A DNA stretch of 64,000 nt, taken from assembly GCF_003285545.1 (NCBI RefSeq), contig NZ_QLNV01000006.1:289262-353261 (forward strand). Direction: 5' to 3'. Of this stretch, positions 30,922 through 39,959 are shown piece after piece. Under the pieces are notes generated by a model. That model had not been told where the DNA came from, did no database searches, and saw only the letters and a program-made list of their open reading frames with translations. Numbering within the stretch: position 1 is the first letter of the stretch; each line of letters starts with the position of its first letter. This stretch comes from Sinomicrobium soli. GTDB taxonomy: Bacteria > Bacteroidota > Bacteroidia > Flavobacteriales > Flavobacteriaceae. A program made the position numbers and the translations under genes.

Positions 30922-30940
30922 ACCACATTATCACATTATC

Positions 30941-31729
30941 TCATTTACCATTCGATTTGATCTTGATATCCGGGGTGTGATAGACCATGGAATTTTCCGG
31001 TACGGAAGAAGTCAGCCAGACATTTCCCCCGATAATACTGTTGGTCCCGATCACCGTTTTGCCTCCGAGTATGGTAGCATTGGCATAAATGGTCACGTTG
31101 CTTTCCACCGTAGGGTGCCTTTTTACATCGGTAAGGGATTTCTCCACATGAAGCGCGCCGAGGGTAACCCCCTGGTATACCTTCACATGGTCCTTAATCA
31201 CCGTAGTTTCCCCGATCACTATCCCCGTTGCGTGATCGATAAAGAACGACTCGCCGATCTGTGCCCCCGGGTTGATGTCCACCCCCGTAAGCCGGTGTGC
31301 GTATTCGGCCATTAAACGCGGGACTATGGGAAGTCCGTACAGGTATAACGGCCTGCTCAGGCGATAGACCGCTATGGCCAGGAAGCCGGGATAGGCCAGG
31401 CAGACTTCTTCAATGGTCCTGGAAGCAGGATCGTTCTCTACGATGGCCCGGGCATCCAGGTTGAGTTTTCTGAGGATCTCCGGGAGTTCGTTCAGGTAAT
31501 TTTCCCATATCTTGCTGCAGGGTTTCCCCGGGGCCCAGCAGGCAAGGTCCACGATCTCCTGGAATTCCCTTTCGAGAACGTCTATGTTTTCGGCCACCGA
31601 GGTGTCGTTGTCGAACAGGGTATAGAAAAGACGGGAGGTAAAAGCCTCGGTTTTCTCCTTTAACTGAAAGCGGAGGTTAGGGTTTTGTTTGTGCTTTATA
31701 ATGCCCTCTATGATTGCTTCTTTTTTCAT
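30941..31729 (-). CDS. cysE: Serine O-acetyltransferase
   Basis: This enzyme acetylates L-serine with acetyl-CoA, the first step of cysteine synthesis. The C-terminal left-handed beta-helix hexapeptide repeats are clear ([20 protein letters not shown], then [14 protein letters not shown]), including the catalytic His-Asp pair region. At 262 residues it carries a longer N-terminal helical domain than the minimal EpsC type. The start at 31729 is preferred because the upstream extension to 31780 is rich in hydrophobic residues and lies in an AT-rich spacer. It is monocistronic. Confidence 0.93.
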   Translation of the reverse strand: MKKEAIIEGIIKHKQNPNLRFQLKEKTEAFTSRLFYTLFDNDTSVAENIDVLEREFQEIVDLACWAPGKPCSKIWENYLNELPEILRKLNLDARAIVENDPASRTIEEVCLAYPGFLAIAVYRLSRPLYLYGLPIVPRLMAEYAHRLTGVDINPGAQIGESFFIDHATGIVIGETTVIKDHVKVYQGVTLGALHVEKSLTDVKRHPTVESNVTIYANATILGGKTVIGTNSIIGGNVWLTSSVPENSMVYHTPDIKIKSNGK

Positions 31730-31800
31730 CTGTTTAAAATTTTTTGCACCGACCAAAATATGCAAAAAATTTCTGCACATTCAGGAACCGCTGCGCTCTC

Positions 31801-31857
31801 ACATGAAAAATTTTAATCATTTCCCTGTGTGAAATATTTGATTAAAGTTTTTCATGT
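31801..31857. repeat. Long stem-loop in the cysE-comM spacer
   Basis: The arms at 31801-31819 and 31839-31857 pair over 19 positions with a single G-U-type mismatch, enclosing a 19-base loop. It lies in the 501-base AT-rich spacer (31730-32230) between the divergent serine acetyltransferase and ComM-type genes. I see no gene in this spacer; the rest holds the two 5' regions, including TACTTTTA (32192-32199), a near -7 box for comM. Confidence 0.45.
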
Positions 31858-32230
31858 TCGTTTCATTGTGTGTTTTTGGGTCTGTTTTAAAATAACGCAG
31901 GGTGTGCGGAGAATGGTTGATGCCGGAACTAACAGACACCGATAAGGTTCTTGAGCTTGCAATAGGTGATATGGAAATAATGCATATGGTACATAAGCGC
32001 GAGATAACAGGGATACAAAGTTATAAAAGGAAAAGTTTCCGCTCTACCATTTTTTCCGGGAAATGACAAATGCAACAAAAATCCGGCTGTATATAAAATT
32101 TCTCCTGTCACTTTCCGGCCGGAATGGGAGATAAGGGTAATCACAATAGTATGTTTTTAGTCTAAAACCTATTTCAAAAGTTTTATTTTCTTACTTTTAT
32201 ATTTCTGTTATTCTAAAAAATATTCTGTTT

Positions 32231-33766
32231 ATGCTGGTAAAGATCTTCGGTAGTGCCGTTTTTGGTGTGGAGGCCACGACGATTACCATAGAGGTGAATG
32301 TATCTCTGGGAGTAGGCTATCATCTTGTGGGCCTGCCCGACAATGCCATCAGGGAAAGCAATTACAGGATTGCTTCGGCACTTTCTGCCAACGGGTATAA
32401 AATTCCCGGGAAACGGATCACCATCAATATGGCCCCCGCGGATATGCGAAAGGAAGGAGCTGCCTACGACCTGTCTCTCGCTGTGGGCATACTGGCCGCA
32501 TCGGGGCAGATAAAGAGTGATGATATAGCCGGGTATATCATTATGGGCGAACTGTCTCTCGACGGTGGCCTGCAGCCGATAAGGGGGGCATTGCCCATAG
32601 CGGTACAGGCCCTGAAGGAGGGGTTCCGGAAGTTTATCCTGCCGGAACAGAACGCGAAAGAGGCCGCTGTGGTAGAGGGGCTGGAGGTGTATGGCGTCAG
32701 CAATATAAAAGAGGTTGTCGATCACTTTGACGGCAAGGTACCCCTTAAAGCGACCCGGGTAAACCTGAAAGAGCTATTTTATGTCAATACGGACCGCTTC
32801 GAACACGATTTTGCCGATGTACGGGGGCAGGAGAGTATTAAGAGATGTATGGAGATCGCAGCAGCGGGGGGCCATAATATCATACTTATAGGTCCGCCGG
32901 GTTCTGGAAAGACCATGCTGGCGAAAAGGCTTCCCGGCATTCTGCCTCCCATGACCCTTGAAGAGGCCCTCGAAACCACCAAGATACACAGTGTGGCCGG
33001 CCGGATCGAAAAAAGCGGCCTTATGGGGCAGCGGCCATTCAGGGCGCCCCATCATACGATTTCCGATGTTGCCCTGGTAGGAGGGGGGACGTATCCCCAG
33101 CCCGGGGAGATCTCCCTGTCCCATAACGGCGTATTGTTCCTCGACGAACTTCCCGAATTCAAGCGGAGTGTCCTGGAAGTCATGAGGCAACCGCTGGAAG
33201 ACCGGGAGGTTACCATTTCCAGGGCCAGGTTCAGTGTTACCTATCCCTCTTCCTTTATGCTTGTGGCCAGTATGAACCCCAGTCCGGGCGGGTATTTTAA
33301 CGATCCGGATGCCCCGGTGGTCTCTTCCCCTTCGGAAATGCAGCGCTACCTCGGAAAAATATCCGGTCCGCTGCTGGACAGGATCGATATCCATATTGAA
33401 GTGAATCCCGTTCCTTTTGAAAAGCTGGCCGATGACAGGCAGGGAGAGTGCAGTGCGGATATACGCAAAAGGGTGATCCGGGCCAGGGAAATACAGGACG
33501 GCCGCTTTGACGGTATTCCGGGCCTGCATTACAATGCCCAGATGAGTACCAGGCAGATACGGCGCTTCTGTTCCCTGAACGGTGAATGCAGGCAGCTGCT
33601 TAAAAAAGCCATGCAGCAGCTGAACCTTTCGGCACGGGCCTATGACCGTATCCTCAAGGTGGCCAGGACTATTGCAGACCTGGACGGAAGCAATCACATC
33701 ACTTCTTCCCATATCGGGGAAGCCATTCAGTACAGGAGCCTGGACCGGGACGGCTGGCTTGGGTAA
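32231..33766 (+). CDS. comM: ComM/YifB-type Mg-chelatase-like AAA+ ATPase
   Basis: This 511-residue protein matches the ComM/YifB family, hexameric helicases that promote branch migration during natural transformation in several bacteria. An N-terminal Lon-protease-like domain (about 1-190) precedes the AAA+ core with Walker [10 protein letters not shown], the RAPHHTIS block, Walker [11 protein letters not shown] and the DRIDIHIEV motif. A C-terminal Mg-chelatase helical domain with [20 protein letters not shown] completes it. The length is normal. It is followed by the DUF2891 gene, whose promoter begins within its last codons. Confidence 0.93.
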   Translation: MLVKIFGSAVFGVEATTITIEVNVSLGVGYHLVGLPDNAIRESNYRIASALSANGYKIPGKRITINMAPADMRKEGAAYDLSLAVGILAASGQIKSDDIAGYIIMGELSLDGGLQPIRGALPIAVQALKEGFRKFILPEQNAKEAAVVEGLEVYGVSNIKEVVDHFDGKVPLKATRVNLKELFYVNTDRFEHDFADVRGQESIKRCMEIAAAGGHNIILIGPPGSGKTMLAKRLPGILPPMTLEEALETTKIHSVAGRIEKSGLMGQRPFRAPHHTISDVALVGGGTYPQPGEISLSHNGVLFLDELPEFKRSVLEVMRQPLEDREVTISRARFSVTYPSSFMLVASMNPSPGGYFNDPDAPVVSSPSEMQRYLGKISGPLLDRIDIHIEVNPVPFEKLADDRQGECSADIRKRVIRAREIQDGRFDGIPGLHYNAQMSTRQIRRFCSLNGECRQLLKKAMQQLNLSARAYDRILKVARTIADLDGSNHITSSHIGEAIQYRSLDRDGWLG

Positions 33767-33788
33767 TTAAAAAAAAGAAATATCTTTG
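33759..33788 (+). promoter_or_regulatory. Consensus Bacteroidota promoter for the DUF2891-NRAMP-pxp operon
   Basis: TTG at 33759-33761 (inside the last codons of comM) is followed after exactly 19 bases by TATCTTTG, a perfect TAnnTTTG box. Transcription would begin near 33795, about 30 bases ahead of the DUF2891 ATG. It is the cleanest promoter in the window. Confidence 0.7.
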
Positions 33789-33825
33789 AGAGGATCATAA
33801 CACAGTATCCTCTAACACATTTCAT

Positions 33826-34938
33826 ATGGCGCAAAAACTACACCTCGTTATTTTAATGTCCCTGCTCACAACAGTGTGGGTATCCTGTAAACAACAGCCG
33901 GAAAAGACAGGGGAGGGCACTGCCGGCCCGGAAGAAAACACTTACCACAGGCTGACCCTTGAGGAAGCAAACCGCCTGGCCGAACTCCCCCTGCACTGTA
34001 TGCAGACCGAATATCCCAACAAACTGAGCCAGACACTGGCCGACGCTACCGGCCTGAAAAGCCCGGAAGCGCTTCATCCCGCATTTTACGGCTGTTTTGA
34101 CTGGCATTCCTCCGTGCACGGGCACTGGATGCTGGTGAGCCTGTTAAAGCAGTTTCCCGGACTCGAAAAAGGCGAGGAAATAAAACAGAAGCTAAAGGAG
34201 AACATATCGGCAGAAAACATTTTACGGGAAGTTGCATATTTTAAGGAAGAACCCTCGTATGAACGTACTTACGGATGGGCATGGCTGCTCAAGCTTGCCG
34301 GAGAGCTGCACACCTGGGATGCCCCGCTGGCCCGTGAGCTTGAGCGCAACCTGCAGCCGCTTACCGATGTTATTGTGAAAAGTTACCTGGACTTTCTTCC
34401 GAAGCTGCATTACCCCATACGTGTGGGCGAACATTCCAATACCGCATTCGGGCTGACCTTTGCGTATGACTATGCGGCAACGGTAAAACACGAGGCACTG
34501 CTTGCCCTTATTAAAAAAAGGGCCCGGGATTTTTATTCCGGAGACCGCGATTGCCCGATGGGATGGGAACCCGGCGGATTTGACTTTCTCTCTCCCTGTC
34601 TCGAAGAGGCCGATATCATGAGAAGGGTGCTTCCGCACGATGAATTCCGGGACTGGTTTGAAAACTTCCTGCCGCAGCTCAAAGATCCCGGTTTTGCATG
34701 GGAACAGGGAAAAGTATCCGACAGGACAGACGGCAAACTGGTACACCTCGACGGGGTAAACTTCAGCAGGGCGTGGTGCCTTTATGCCATTGCCCGCGAT
34801 TTTCCCGAATACGGCCACCTGCGTAAAATTGCCAATGCACACATTGCGTATTCGCTGCCCCATATTGTAGACGGCAATTACGAAGGGACCCACTGGCTGG
34901 GGTCTTTTGCCGTATATGCCCTGCAAACTGCACATTAG
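33826..34938 (+). CDS. DUF2891 family lipoprotein
   Basis: This 370-residue protein has a lipoprotein signal (LVILMSLLTTVWVSC) and a DUF2891 domain of unknown function. Conserved-looking blocks include HPAFYGCFDWHSSVHGHWML, EPSYERTYGWAWLLKLAGEL, RVGEHSNTAFGL and EPGGFDFLSPCLEEADIM, which are rich in His, Asp, Glu and Trp and suggest an enzymatic, all-helical fold. Its stop codon abuts the ATG of the NRAMP-like transporter, so the two are translationally linked and both precede pxpABC. A periplasmic enzyme that feeds 5-oxoproline or a peptide to the system is an inference only. Confidence 0.85.
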   Translation: MAQKLHLVILMSLLTTVWVSCKQQPEKTGEGTAGPEENTYHRLTLEEANRLAELPLHCMQTEYPNKLSQTLADATGLKSPEALHPAFYGCFDWHSSVHGHWMLVSLLKQFPGLEKGEEIKQKLKENISAENILREVAYFKEEPSYERTYGWAWLLKLAGELHTWDAPLARELERNLQPLTDVIVKSYLDFLPKLHYPIRVGEHSNTAFGLTFAYDYAATVKHEALLALIKKRARDFYSGDRDCPMGWEPGGFDFLSPCLEEADIMRRVLPHDEFRDWFENFLPQLKDPGFAWEQGKVSDRTDGKLVHLDGVNFSRAWCLYAIARDFPEYGHLRKIANAHIAYSLPHIVDGNYEGTHWLGSFAVYALQTAH

Positions 34939-36144
34939 ATGTTCGGGTTTTTTAAAAAAACAGGTCCGGGAACCCTGGTGGCCGCGGCGTTTATAGGTCC
35001 CGGCACCGTAACCGTATGCACCCTGGCCGGGGTGGGGTTCGGTTATGCCCTCTTATGGGCTATGGCGCTGTCGGTAACCGCTACGGTCGTCCTGCAGGAA
35101 ATGGCTGCCCGTATTGGTATTATAACAGGTATGGGGCTTGCCGAAGTCATCAAGGCACAGCTACGGCACCGTTTTTTAAAAATACCGGTTATCGTGCTTG
35201 TTTTTTCTGCCGTAGTCATCGGCAATGCGGCCTATGAGGCGGGAAACCTGAGCGGGGCTTCCCTCGGGATGGCCGGGGTCTTTCCGGAAGAACTTATCCG
35301 GTTTTACCCCCTGCTTACCGGTATGGTAGCCTTTGTCCTGCTCTATGCCGGCAGTTATAAGGTACTGGAACGCTGTATGACCGTTATGGTCCTGGTCATG
35401 AGCCTGTCGTTTATATGTGCTGCCGTTATGACCGGGCCGGATATGGGTGAAGTATTACAGGGCCTTTTTATTCCGCAGGTTCCGGAAGGAAGCATTCTTA
35501 CCATTATCGGCCTGATCGGGACTACGGTAGTCCCCTACAACCTTTTTCTGCACGCCTCCCTGGTCAGGGAGCGGTGGAGCGGGGCCGGGGACCTGAAAGC
35601 AGCCCGGAAAGATACCCTGCTGTTCGTACTGCTCGGGGGGCTGGTATCCACAGCCATTATAATTACAGCTGCGGGGAACGGGCTTACCGGTGTTGAGAAC
35701 GTGATGGATATGGCTAAGGGACTGGAACCGGTCTATGGCAGGTTTGCAGTCTATTTTATAGGAACAGGGCTGTTTGCAGCAGGAATCACCTCTTCCATAA
35801 CAGCCCCGCTGGCTGCGGCTTATGTGGCTAACGGATGTTTCGGGTGGAATGCTTCCCTGAAAGACACCAGGTTCCGCCTGGTGTGGATGATCGTTATCGG
35901 TACAGGCGTTCTCTTTGCTTCCGCAGGGTTCAATCCCATAGAGCTGATACTGTTTGCTCAGGTGGCCAATGGTATATTGCTTCCCGTGGTGGCATTGTTC
36001 CTGTGGTGGGCAGTCAACAGGACCGGGGTGCTGGGGCGGTATAAGAACACCCTGGTACAGAACCTGCTCTCGGGAGGGATTATCCTCGTTACCGTTATTC
36101 TCGGCATACGCAGTATCCTCAAGGTGTTGGGATGGGGAGAATAA
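34939..36144 (+). CDS. NRAMP-superfamily transporter lacking the metal-binding motifs
   Basis: This 401-residue inner-membrane protein has about 11 predicted helices and NRAMP-like spacing. However, the TM1 metal motif DPGN reads GPGT here (AAAFIGPGTVTV) and the TM6 MPHNL reads VPYNL (TTVVPYNLFLH), so the Asp, Asn and Met ligands of true metal transporters are gone. It is followed 41 bases later by pxpA. A similar NRAMP-related gene, ycsG, neighbours the pxp genes in Bacillus subtilis. Import of 5-oxoproline or another organic substrate is therefore more likely than metal transport. Confidence 0.85.
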   Translation: MFGFFKKTGPGTLVAAAFIGPGTVTVCTLAGVGFGYALLWAMALSVTATVVLQEMAARIGIITGMGLAEVIKAQLRHRFLKIPVIVLVFSAVVIGNAAYEAGNLSGASLGMAGVFPEELIRFYPLLTGMVAFVLLYAGSYKVLERCMTVMVLVMSLSFICAAVMTGPDMGEVLQGLFIPQVPEGSILTIIGLIGTTVVPYNLFLHASLVRERWSGAGDLKAARKDTLLFVLLGGLVSTAIIITAAGNGLTGVENVMDMAKGLEPVYGRFAVYFIGTGLFAAGITSSITAPLAAAYVANGCFGWNASLKDTRFRLVWMIVIGTGVLFASAGFNPIELILFAQVANGILLPVVALFLWWAVNRTGVLGRYKNTLVQNLLSGGIILVTVILGIRSILKVLGWGE

Positions 36145-36185
36145 GGAAAAATCCATAATTTTACGGCAGGACAAAAAATACTGTT

Positions 36186-36896
36186 ATGCCCGATATAAAG
36201 ATCAACTGTGACCTGGGAGAAGGACTGGACAACGAAGCCTTGCTGATGCCCTATATTTCCTCGTGCAGTATTGCCTGTGGCGGTCATGCCGGGAGCAGGG
36301 ACATCATGGAAAGGGTGGTGGAGCTTGCCCTGGAGCACCGGGTACATACCGGGGCCCACCCGTCTTACCCGGACCGGGAAAATTTCGGCAGGCGCTCTGT
36401 AGAAATGGAAGACGGGGCGCTTATACGCAGTATACGCGAACAGCTTTTATTCCTGTCGGACATACTGGAAGAAAAAGGGGCCGCGCTTCACCATATCAAG
36501 GCCCACGGCGCCCTGTACAACGATATGGCCGAAGATACTCAAAAGGCGGCTGTTTTCCTGGAGGCCATAGCGCCGTTTACGGAACAGGCCGTTCTGTATG
36601 CCCCTTTCGGATCTGAGGTGGCAAAAATGGCGGAAGAGAAGGGGACAGGGGTGGTTTATGAAGCGTTTGCCGACCGGAATTATACCGACCGGCTCACCCT
36701 GGTACCGCGTACCCGTAAGGATGCGGTGATCACCGATAAGGAAAAAATAAGGGAACATGTAGTACGCATGCTCGAAGAGCACCGCGTACGTACGGCGGCA
36801 GGCCGTTATATTCCGATAAAGGCAGATACTTTCTGCCTTCACGGCGACAATTCCAATGCCGTGGAAATACTGGAATACCTGGCTCTGACCTCCTGA
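36186..36896 (+). CDS. pxpA: 5-oxoprolinase subunit PxpA (LamB/YcsF family)
   Basis: PxpA is one of three subunits of the widespread prokaryotic ATP-dependent 5-oxoprolinase, which opens 5-oxoproline to glutamate. The LamB/YcsF marks are INCDLGEG, SCSIACGGHAGS, HTGAHPSYPD, FGRR and HGALYN. The length of 236 residues agrees with the E. coli subunit. It is separated from pxpB by a 188-base spacer that contains a long hairpin, so PxpA may be made in different amounts from PxpB and PxpC. Confidence 0.95.
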   Translation: MPDIKINCDLGEGLDNEALLMPYISSCSIACGGHAGSRDIMERVVELALEHRVHTGAHPSYPDRENFGRRSVEMEDGALIRSIREQLLFLSDILEEKGAALHHIKAHGALYNDMAEDTQKAAVFLEAIAPFTEQAVLYAPFGSEVAKMAEEKGTGVVYEAFADRNYTDRLTLVPRTRKDAVITDKEKIREHVVRMLEEHRVRTAAGRYIPIKADTFCLHGDNSNAVEILEYLALTS

Positions 36897-36970
36897 AACC
36901 TTATAAATAAACCACTCAGGACAGCAAGTCCGGAGGTTTAAAAAGGCAATGGAATTGCCATGGTTATCAG

Positions 36971-37026
36971 GTTATTGAGTTACTGAGTTATTACGTATTG
37001 ACTAAATAACTCAGTAACCCAATAAC
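36971..37026. repeat. 22-nt stem-loop between pxpA and pxpB
   Basis: The arms 36971-36992 and 37005-37026 pair over 22 positions with a single mismatch around a 12-base loop. The left arm begins right after ATCAG, a word shared with the 30878-30921 hairpin. It could end some transcripts after pxpA or stabilise them. The 188-base spacer contains no gene. Confidence 0.55.
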
Positions 37027-37084
37027 TCCGTATTTTATACTGATTTCACTTTGTTATCCGGAAGTTTTTTTGCTACTTAGCACT

Positions 37085-37822
37085 ATGGCTTCAGCTGTAG
37101 AAAAATACCACATTTCCATAATCCCTTTCGGCCCCGGGGCCATACTGGTCACCTGGCCGCCACGTATAGAAGAGGGCATACTGGAAGACATCATTCTCTT
37201 CGGCAGGGTAATCGCAGACAGACTGGAAAAAGCATGCGAACAGGTCCCCGCCTATCACTCCCTGTTGCTGGTCTTTGACGAGGCGGTTAACACCGCTGAG
37301 ATCTCCGACCGGCTTTCCGGGCTCTACGGCAGTATGGACCGGAAACCCCTGGAGCGGAGGCTATGGCGCATCCCGGTGTGTTATCACCCCGGTTTTGCAC
37401 CGGATATGGCGTTGTTGTCGGAACGCAAGGGGATTTCCCCGGAAGAGATCGTAAAGCGGCATACCCGTGCTACTTATACGGTTTATGGCATTGGCTTCCT
37501 GCCCGGTTTCATGTACCTGGGAGGGCTGGACGAAAGTCTGGTTACCCCGCGGCGAAATGAGCCCCGGCAAAAGGTGAGCAGGGGGGCTGTGGGCATAGGT
37601 GGAAGGCAGACGGGGATATACCCGCAGCAAAGTCCGGGAGGATGGAACATCATAGGAAACTCTCCGGTGCAGTTGTTTGATCCGTTAAAGAAAAAACCCT
37701 GTCCTGTCGGCATAGCGGACAAGGTCCGTTTTTATGAGATAAGCCGTGAAGAACACGAACTCCTGGAAATAGAAGTATCGGCCGGGGTGCATAAACTCAA
37801 AAATGAAAAATGGTATGATTAA
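37085..37822 (+). CDS. pxpB: 5-oxoprolinase subunit PxpB (KipI/allophanate hydrolase subunit 1 type)
   Basis: PxpB pairs with PxpC in the ATP-dependent 5-oxoprolinase complex. The family marks are the N-terminal ISIIPFGPGAILV, the central HTRATYTVYGIGFLPGFMYLG and the C-terminal VGIGGRQTGIYPQQSPGGWNIIG. The ATG at 37085 gives 245 residues; a TTG at 37070 is less likely. Its 3' end overlaps pxpC by 20 bases, showing translational coupling. B. subtilis KipI inhibits the sporulation kinase KinA, but no such partner is expected here. Confidence 0.94.
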   Translation: MASAVEKYHISIIPFGPGAILVTWPPRIEEGILEDIILFGRVIADRLEKACEQVPAYHSLLLVFDEAVNTAEISDRLSGLYGSMDRKPLERRLWRIPVCYHPGFAPDMALLSERKGISPEEIVKRHTRATYTVYGIGFLPGFMYLGGLDESLVTPRRNEPRQKVSRGAVGIGGRQTGIYPQQSPGGWNIIGNSPVQLFDPLKKKPCPVGIADKVRFYEISREEHELLEIEVSAGVHKLKNEKWYD

Positions 37823-38654
37823 AGTGCTGGCGCCGGGTTTGTTTACCACTGTGCAGGATACGGGGCGGTTCGGTTACCGGAACAAGGGAGTCCCGGTAAG
37901 CGGTGCGATGGACAGTTTTTCTGCCGTACTGGCCAACCGGTTGCTGAACAATGACGACGGTGCCGCACTCCTGGAGATCACCATGACCGGCCCGGAGCTT
38001 GAATTTACCGCACCTACACATATAGTGATTACGGGAGCCCGGATACGACCCGCGATAAACCAGACCCTTATCCCCAATAACAGGGTGATACGGATACACC
38101 CGAGTGATGTGCTCTCTTTCGGAAAACCCGAACGGGGCATCAGGGCATATATGGCAATAAAGGGAGGCTTCGGCACCCCGGTGGTCCTTAAAAGCCGGTC
38201 GCTCTACTTTCCTGTTACCGCTTACGACCATCTGAAGAAAGGGCAGGAGCTGGGCCATGAAGCTTTTGAAGGAACCGTAGATGAACTCATCGAGATCAAG
38301 GTAAACAATGATTTCCTGTTTGGTTCTTCCATACCGGTGTATCCCGGACCGGAATACGATATGCTGAATGCTGAAGAAAAGGAAATGCTGGGGCGGGGTT
38401 TTTCCGTTTCCACGCTCAATAACCGCATGGCGTACCAGCTGGAAGAACAACTGCCACCCAATGATTATGGGATCATCACTTCGGGGACATTGCCGGGTAC
38501 GGTACAGCTCACCCCCTCGGGGAGGCTGATCGTACTGATGAAAGACTGCCAGACCACAGGAGGGTACCCCAGGATATTACAGCTATCGGAACAGGGGATT
38601 TGCGCTTTGGCCCAGAAAAAATACGGAGACCGGATTGTGTTTACAATGTGCTGA
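37803..38654 (+). CDS. pxpC: 5-oxoprolinase subunit PxpC (KipA/allophanate hydrolase subunit 2 type)
   Basis: This is the third 5-oxoprolinase subunit. It opens with the signature IKVLAPGLFTTVQDTGRFGY, followed by VPVSGAMDSFSAVLANRLL, RAYMAIKGGFGTPVVL and the C-terminal MKDCQTTGGYPRILQLSEQG. The start overlaps the end of pxpB; an alternative ATG at 37815 (MIKVLAPG) overlaps by 8 bases. At 283 residues it is somewhat shorter than the E. coli protein because the C-terminus ends soon after the last conserved block. It converges on smpB with only 18 bases between stops. Confidence 0.94.
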   Translation: MKNGMIKVLAPGLFTTVQDTGRFGYRNKGVPVSGAMDSFSAVLANRLLNNDDGAALLEITMTGPELEFTAPTHIVITGARIRPAINQTLIPNNRVIRIHPSDVLSFGKPERGIRAYMAIKGGFGTPVVLKSRSLYFPVTAYDHLKKGQELGHEAFEGTVDELIEIKVNNDFLFGSSIPVYPGPEYDMLNAEEKEMLGRGFSVSTLNNRMAYQLEEQLPPNDYGIITSGTLPGTVQLTPSGRLIVLMKDCQTTGGYPRILQLSEQGICALAQKKYGDRIVFTMC

Positions 38655-38672
38655 TACCGAATGTAACGAAGC

Positions 38673-39131
38673 CTAACGGTAACTCTTCTTGATCCGGTCC
38701 AGGTTGCGCTTATTGTCGCGGTCTTTGATGGTTTCCCGCTTGTCGTGCATTTTCTTCCCTTTGGCAAGGGCTATCTCGATCTTTGCGAGTCCGCGGTCAT
38801 TGATAAAAAGCCGCAGGGGGACTATGGTAAGGCCTACATTCTTAACTTCCTTATGGAGTTTCCGCAATTCCCTTTTGTTCAGCAGCAGTTTTCTCTCGCT
38901 CCGCGGTTTGTGATTGTAGTGTGTGCCGTGGGCGTATTCTTCGATATACATATTTATGACAAAGAGCTCGCCCCGGTCGTTAAATTCACAGAAACTTTCG
39001 GCAATGGAAGCCTTGCTGAGACGGATCGACTTGATCTCGGTACCCGTCAGCACGATCCCTGCCACATACTTGTCCAGAATCTCATATTCGAAACGGGCGC
39101 GCTTGTTCTGTATGTTGATCTTTTTTTGCAT
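38673..39131 (-). CDS. smpB: SsrA-binding protein SmpB
   Basis: SmpB binds tmRNA and brings it to stalled ribosomes in trans-translation. The 152-residue protein shows [36 protein letters not shown] and the positively charged C-terminal tail [21 protein letters not shown]. The start at [10 protein letters not shown] (39131) is used because upstream in-frame residues run over unrelated sequence into deoD. A perfect minus-strand -7 box TACTTTTG (39147-39140) sits just ahead, which would give a very short leader. Confidence 0.95.
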   Translation of the reverse strand: MQKKINIQNKRARFEYEILDKYVAGIVLTGTEIKSIRLSKASIAESFCEFNDRGELFVINMYIEEYAHGTHYNHKPRSERKLLLNKRELRKLHKEVKNVGLTIVPLRLFINDRGLAKIEIALAKGKKMHDKRETIKDRDNKRNLDRIKKSYR

Positions 39132-39259
39132 AAGGACAGCAAAAGTAATAACTATTATTGGATTTTTCTCCATGAACCCGTTCTGAGTTTGTCCATGCCT
39201 GTAAATCGTGGTCCAAGGCAGGAAGGGAATTGGAAATGCCCCGGGCGGATTTCGGAGGG

Positions 39260-39958
39260 CTATGCCAGCTGCAGGGCAAGCTTTATCATGTCCCTGAGCG
39301 ACGTTTCCCTGGCAGAAGCTTCCATGCTTTCCCCGGTAATAACATGGTCCGTAATGGTCAGAACGGCGAGGGCCCTGACCCCGAAACGGGCCGCCAGGGT
39401 ATAGAGAGCCGCAGTTTCCATTTCCACACAGAGTACCCCGTATTCCATCCATTTTTTATACTCATCCGGGTGATCATCGTAAAATGTATCGCTGGTAAGT
39501 ACATTGCCGGCCCTTACTTCAATACGGTCTTTCCCGGCTATTTTCAATGCTTTTATCAGCAATTCGGCGTCTGCAGCGGGAGCATAGGTATCATGGTCAA
39601 ATATACGCCTGTTCAGGTTACTGTTTGTAGATGCCGCCATGGCCAGCACGATATCCCTTACCTTTACAAAAGGCTGATAGCTCCCCGCGCTTCCTATGCG
39701 TATCAGCTGTTTCGCGCCGTAATCATTGATCAGCTCATGCACATAGATACTTGCGGAAGGGATTCCCATACCCGTACCCTGGACCGATATCTTTTTGCCC
39801 CCGAACTTTCCCGTATAACCGTACATGCCTCTTACGCTGCTGTACTGTACGGCTTCTTCCAGGAAGTGTTCTGCAATCCATTTTGCCCTTAATGGGTCGC
39901 CCGGCAGTAATACCGTTTCTGCTATTTCACCCTTTGCGGCGCTGATGTGTATACTCAT
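39260..39958 (-). CDS. deoD: Purine-nucleoside phosphorylase, DeoD type
   Basis: This hexameric-type enzyme splits purine (deoxy)ribonucleosides with phosphate to the base and (deoxy)ribose 1-phosphate. Marks are [18 protein letters not shown], the phosphate-site [31 protein letters not shown] and TITDHV. The ATG at 39958 opens MSIHISA; upstream residues are not family-like. It follows deoC with a 1-base gap, and the two form a nucleoside-salvage operon. Confidence 0.95.
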   Translation of the reverse strand: MSIHISAAKGEIAETVLLPGDPLRAKWIAEHFLEEAVQYSSVRGMYGYTGKFGGKKISVQGTGMGIPSASIYVHELINDYGAKQLIRIGSAGSYQPFVKVRDIVLAMAASTNSNLNRRIFDHDTYAPAADAELLIKALKIAGKDRIEVRAGNVLTSDTFYDDHPDEYKKWMEYGVLCVEMETAALYTLAARFGVRALAVLTITDHVITGESMEASARETSLRDMIKLALQLA

Positions 39959-39959
39959 G

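Noticed and set aside
34939..36144. Manganese/iron NRAMP transporter
   Set aside because: The DPGN and MPH metal-binding motifs are replaced by GPGT and VPY; context points to 5-oxoproline metabolism.
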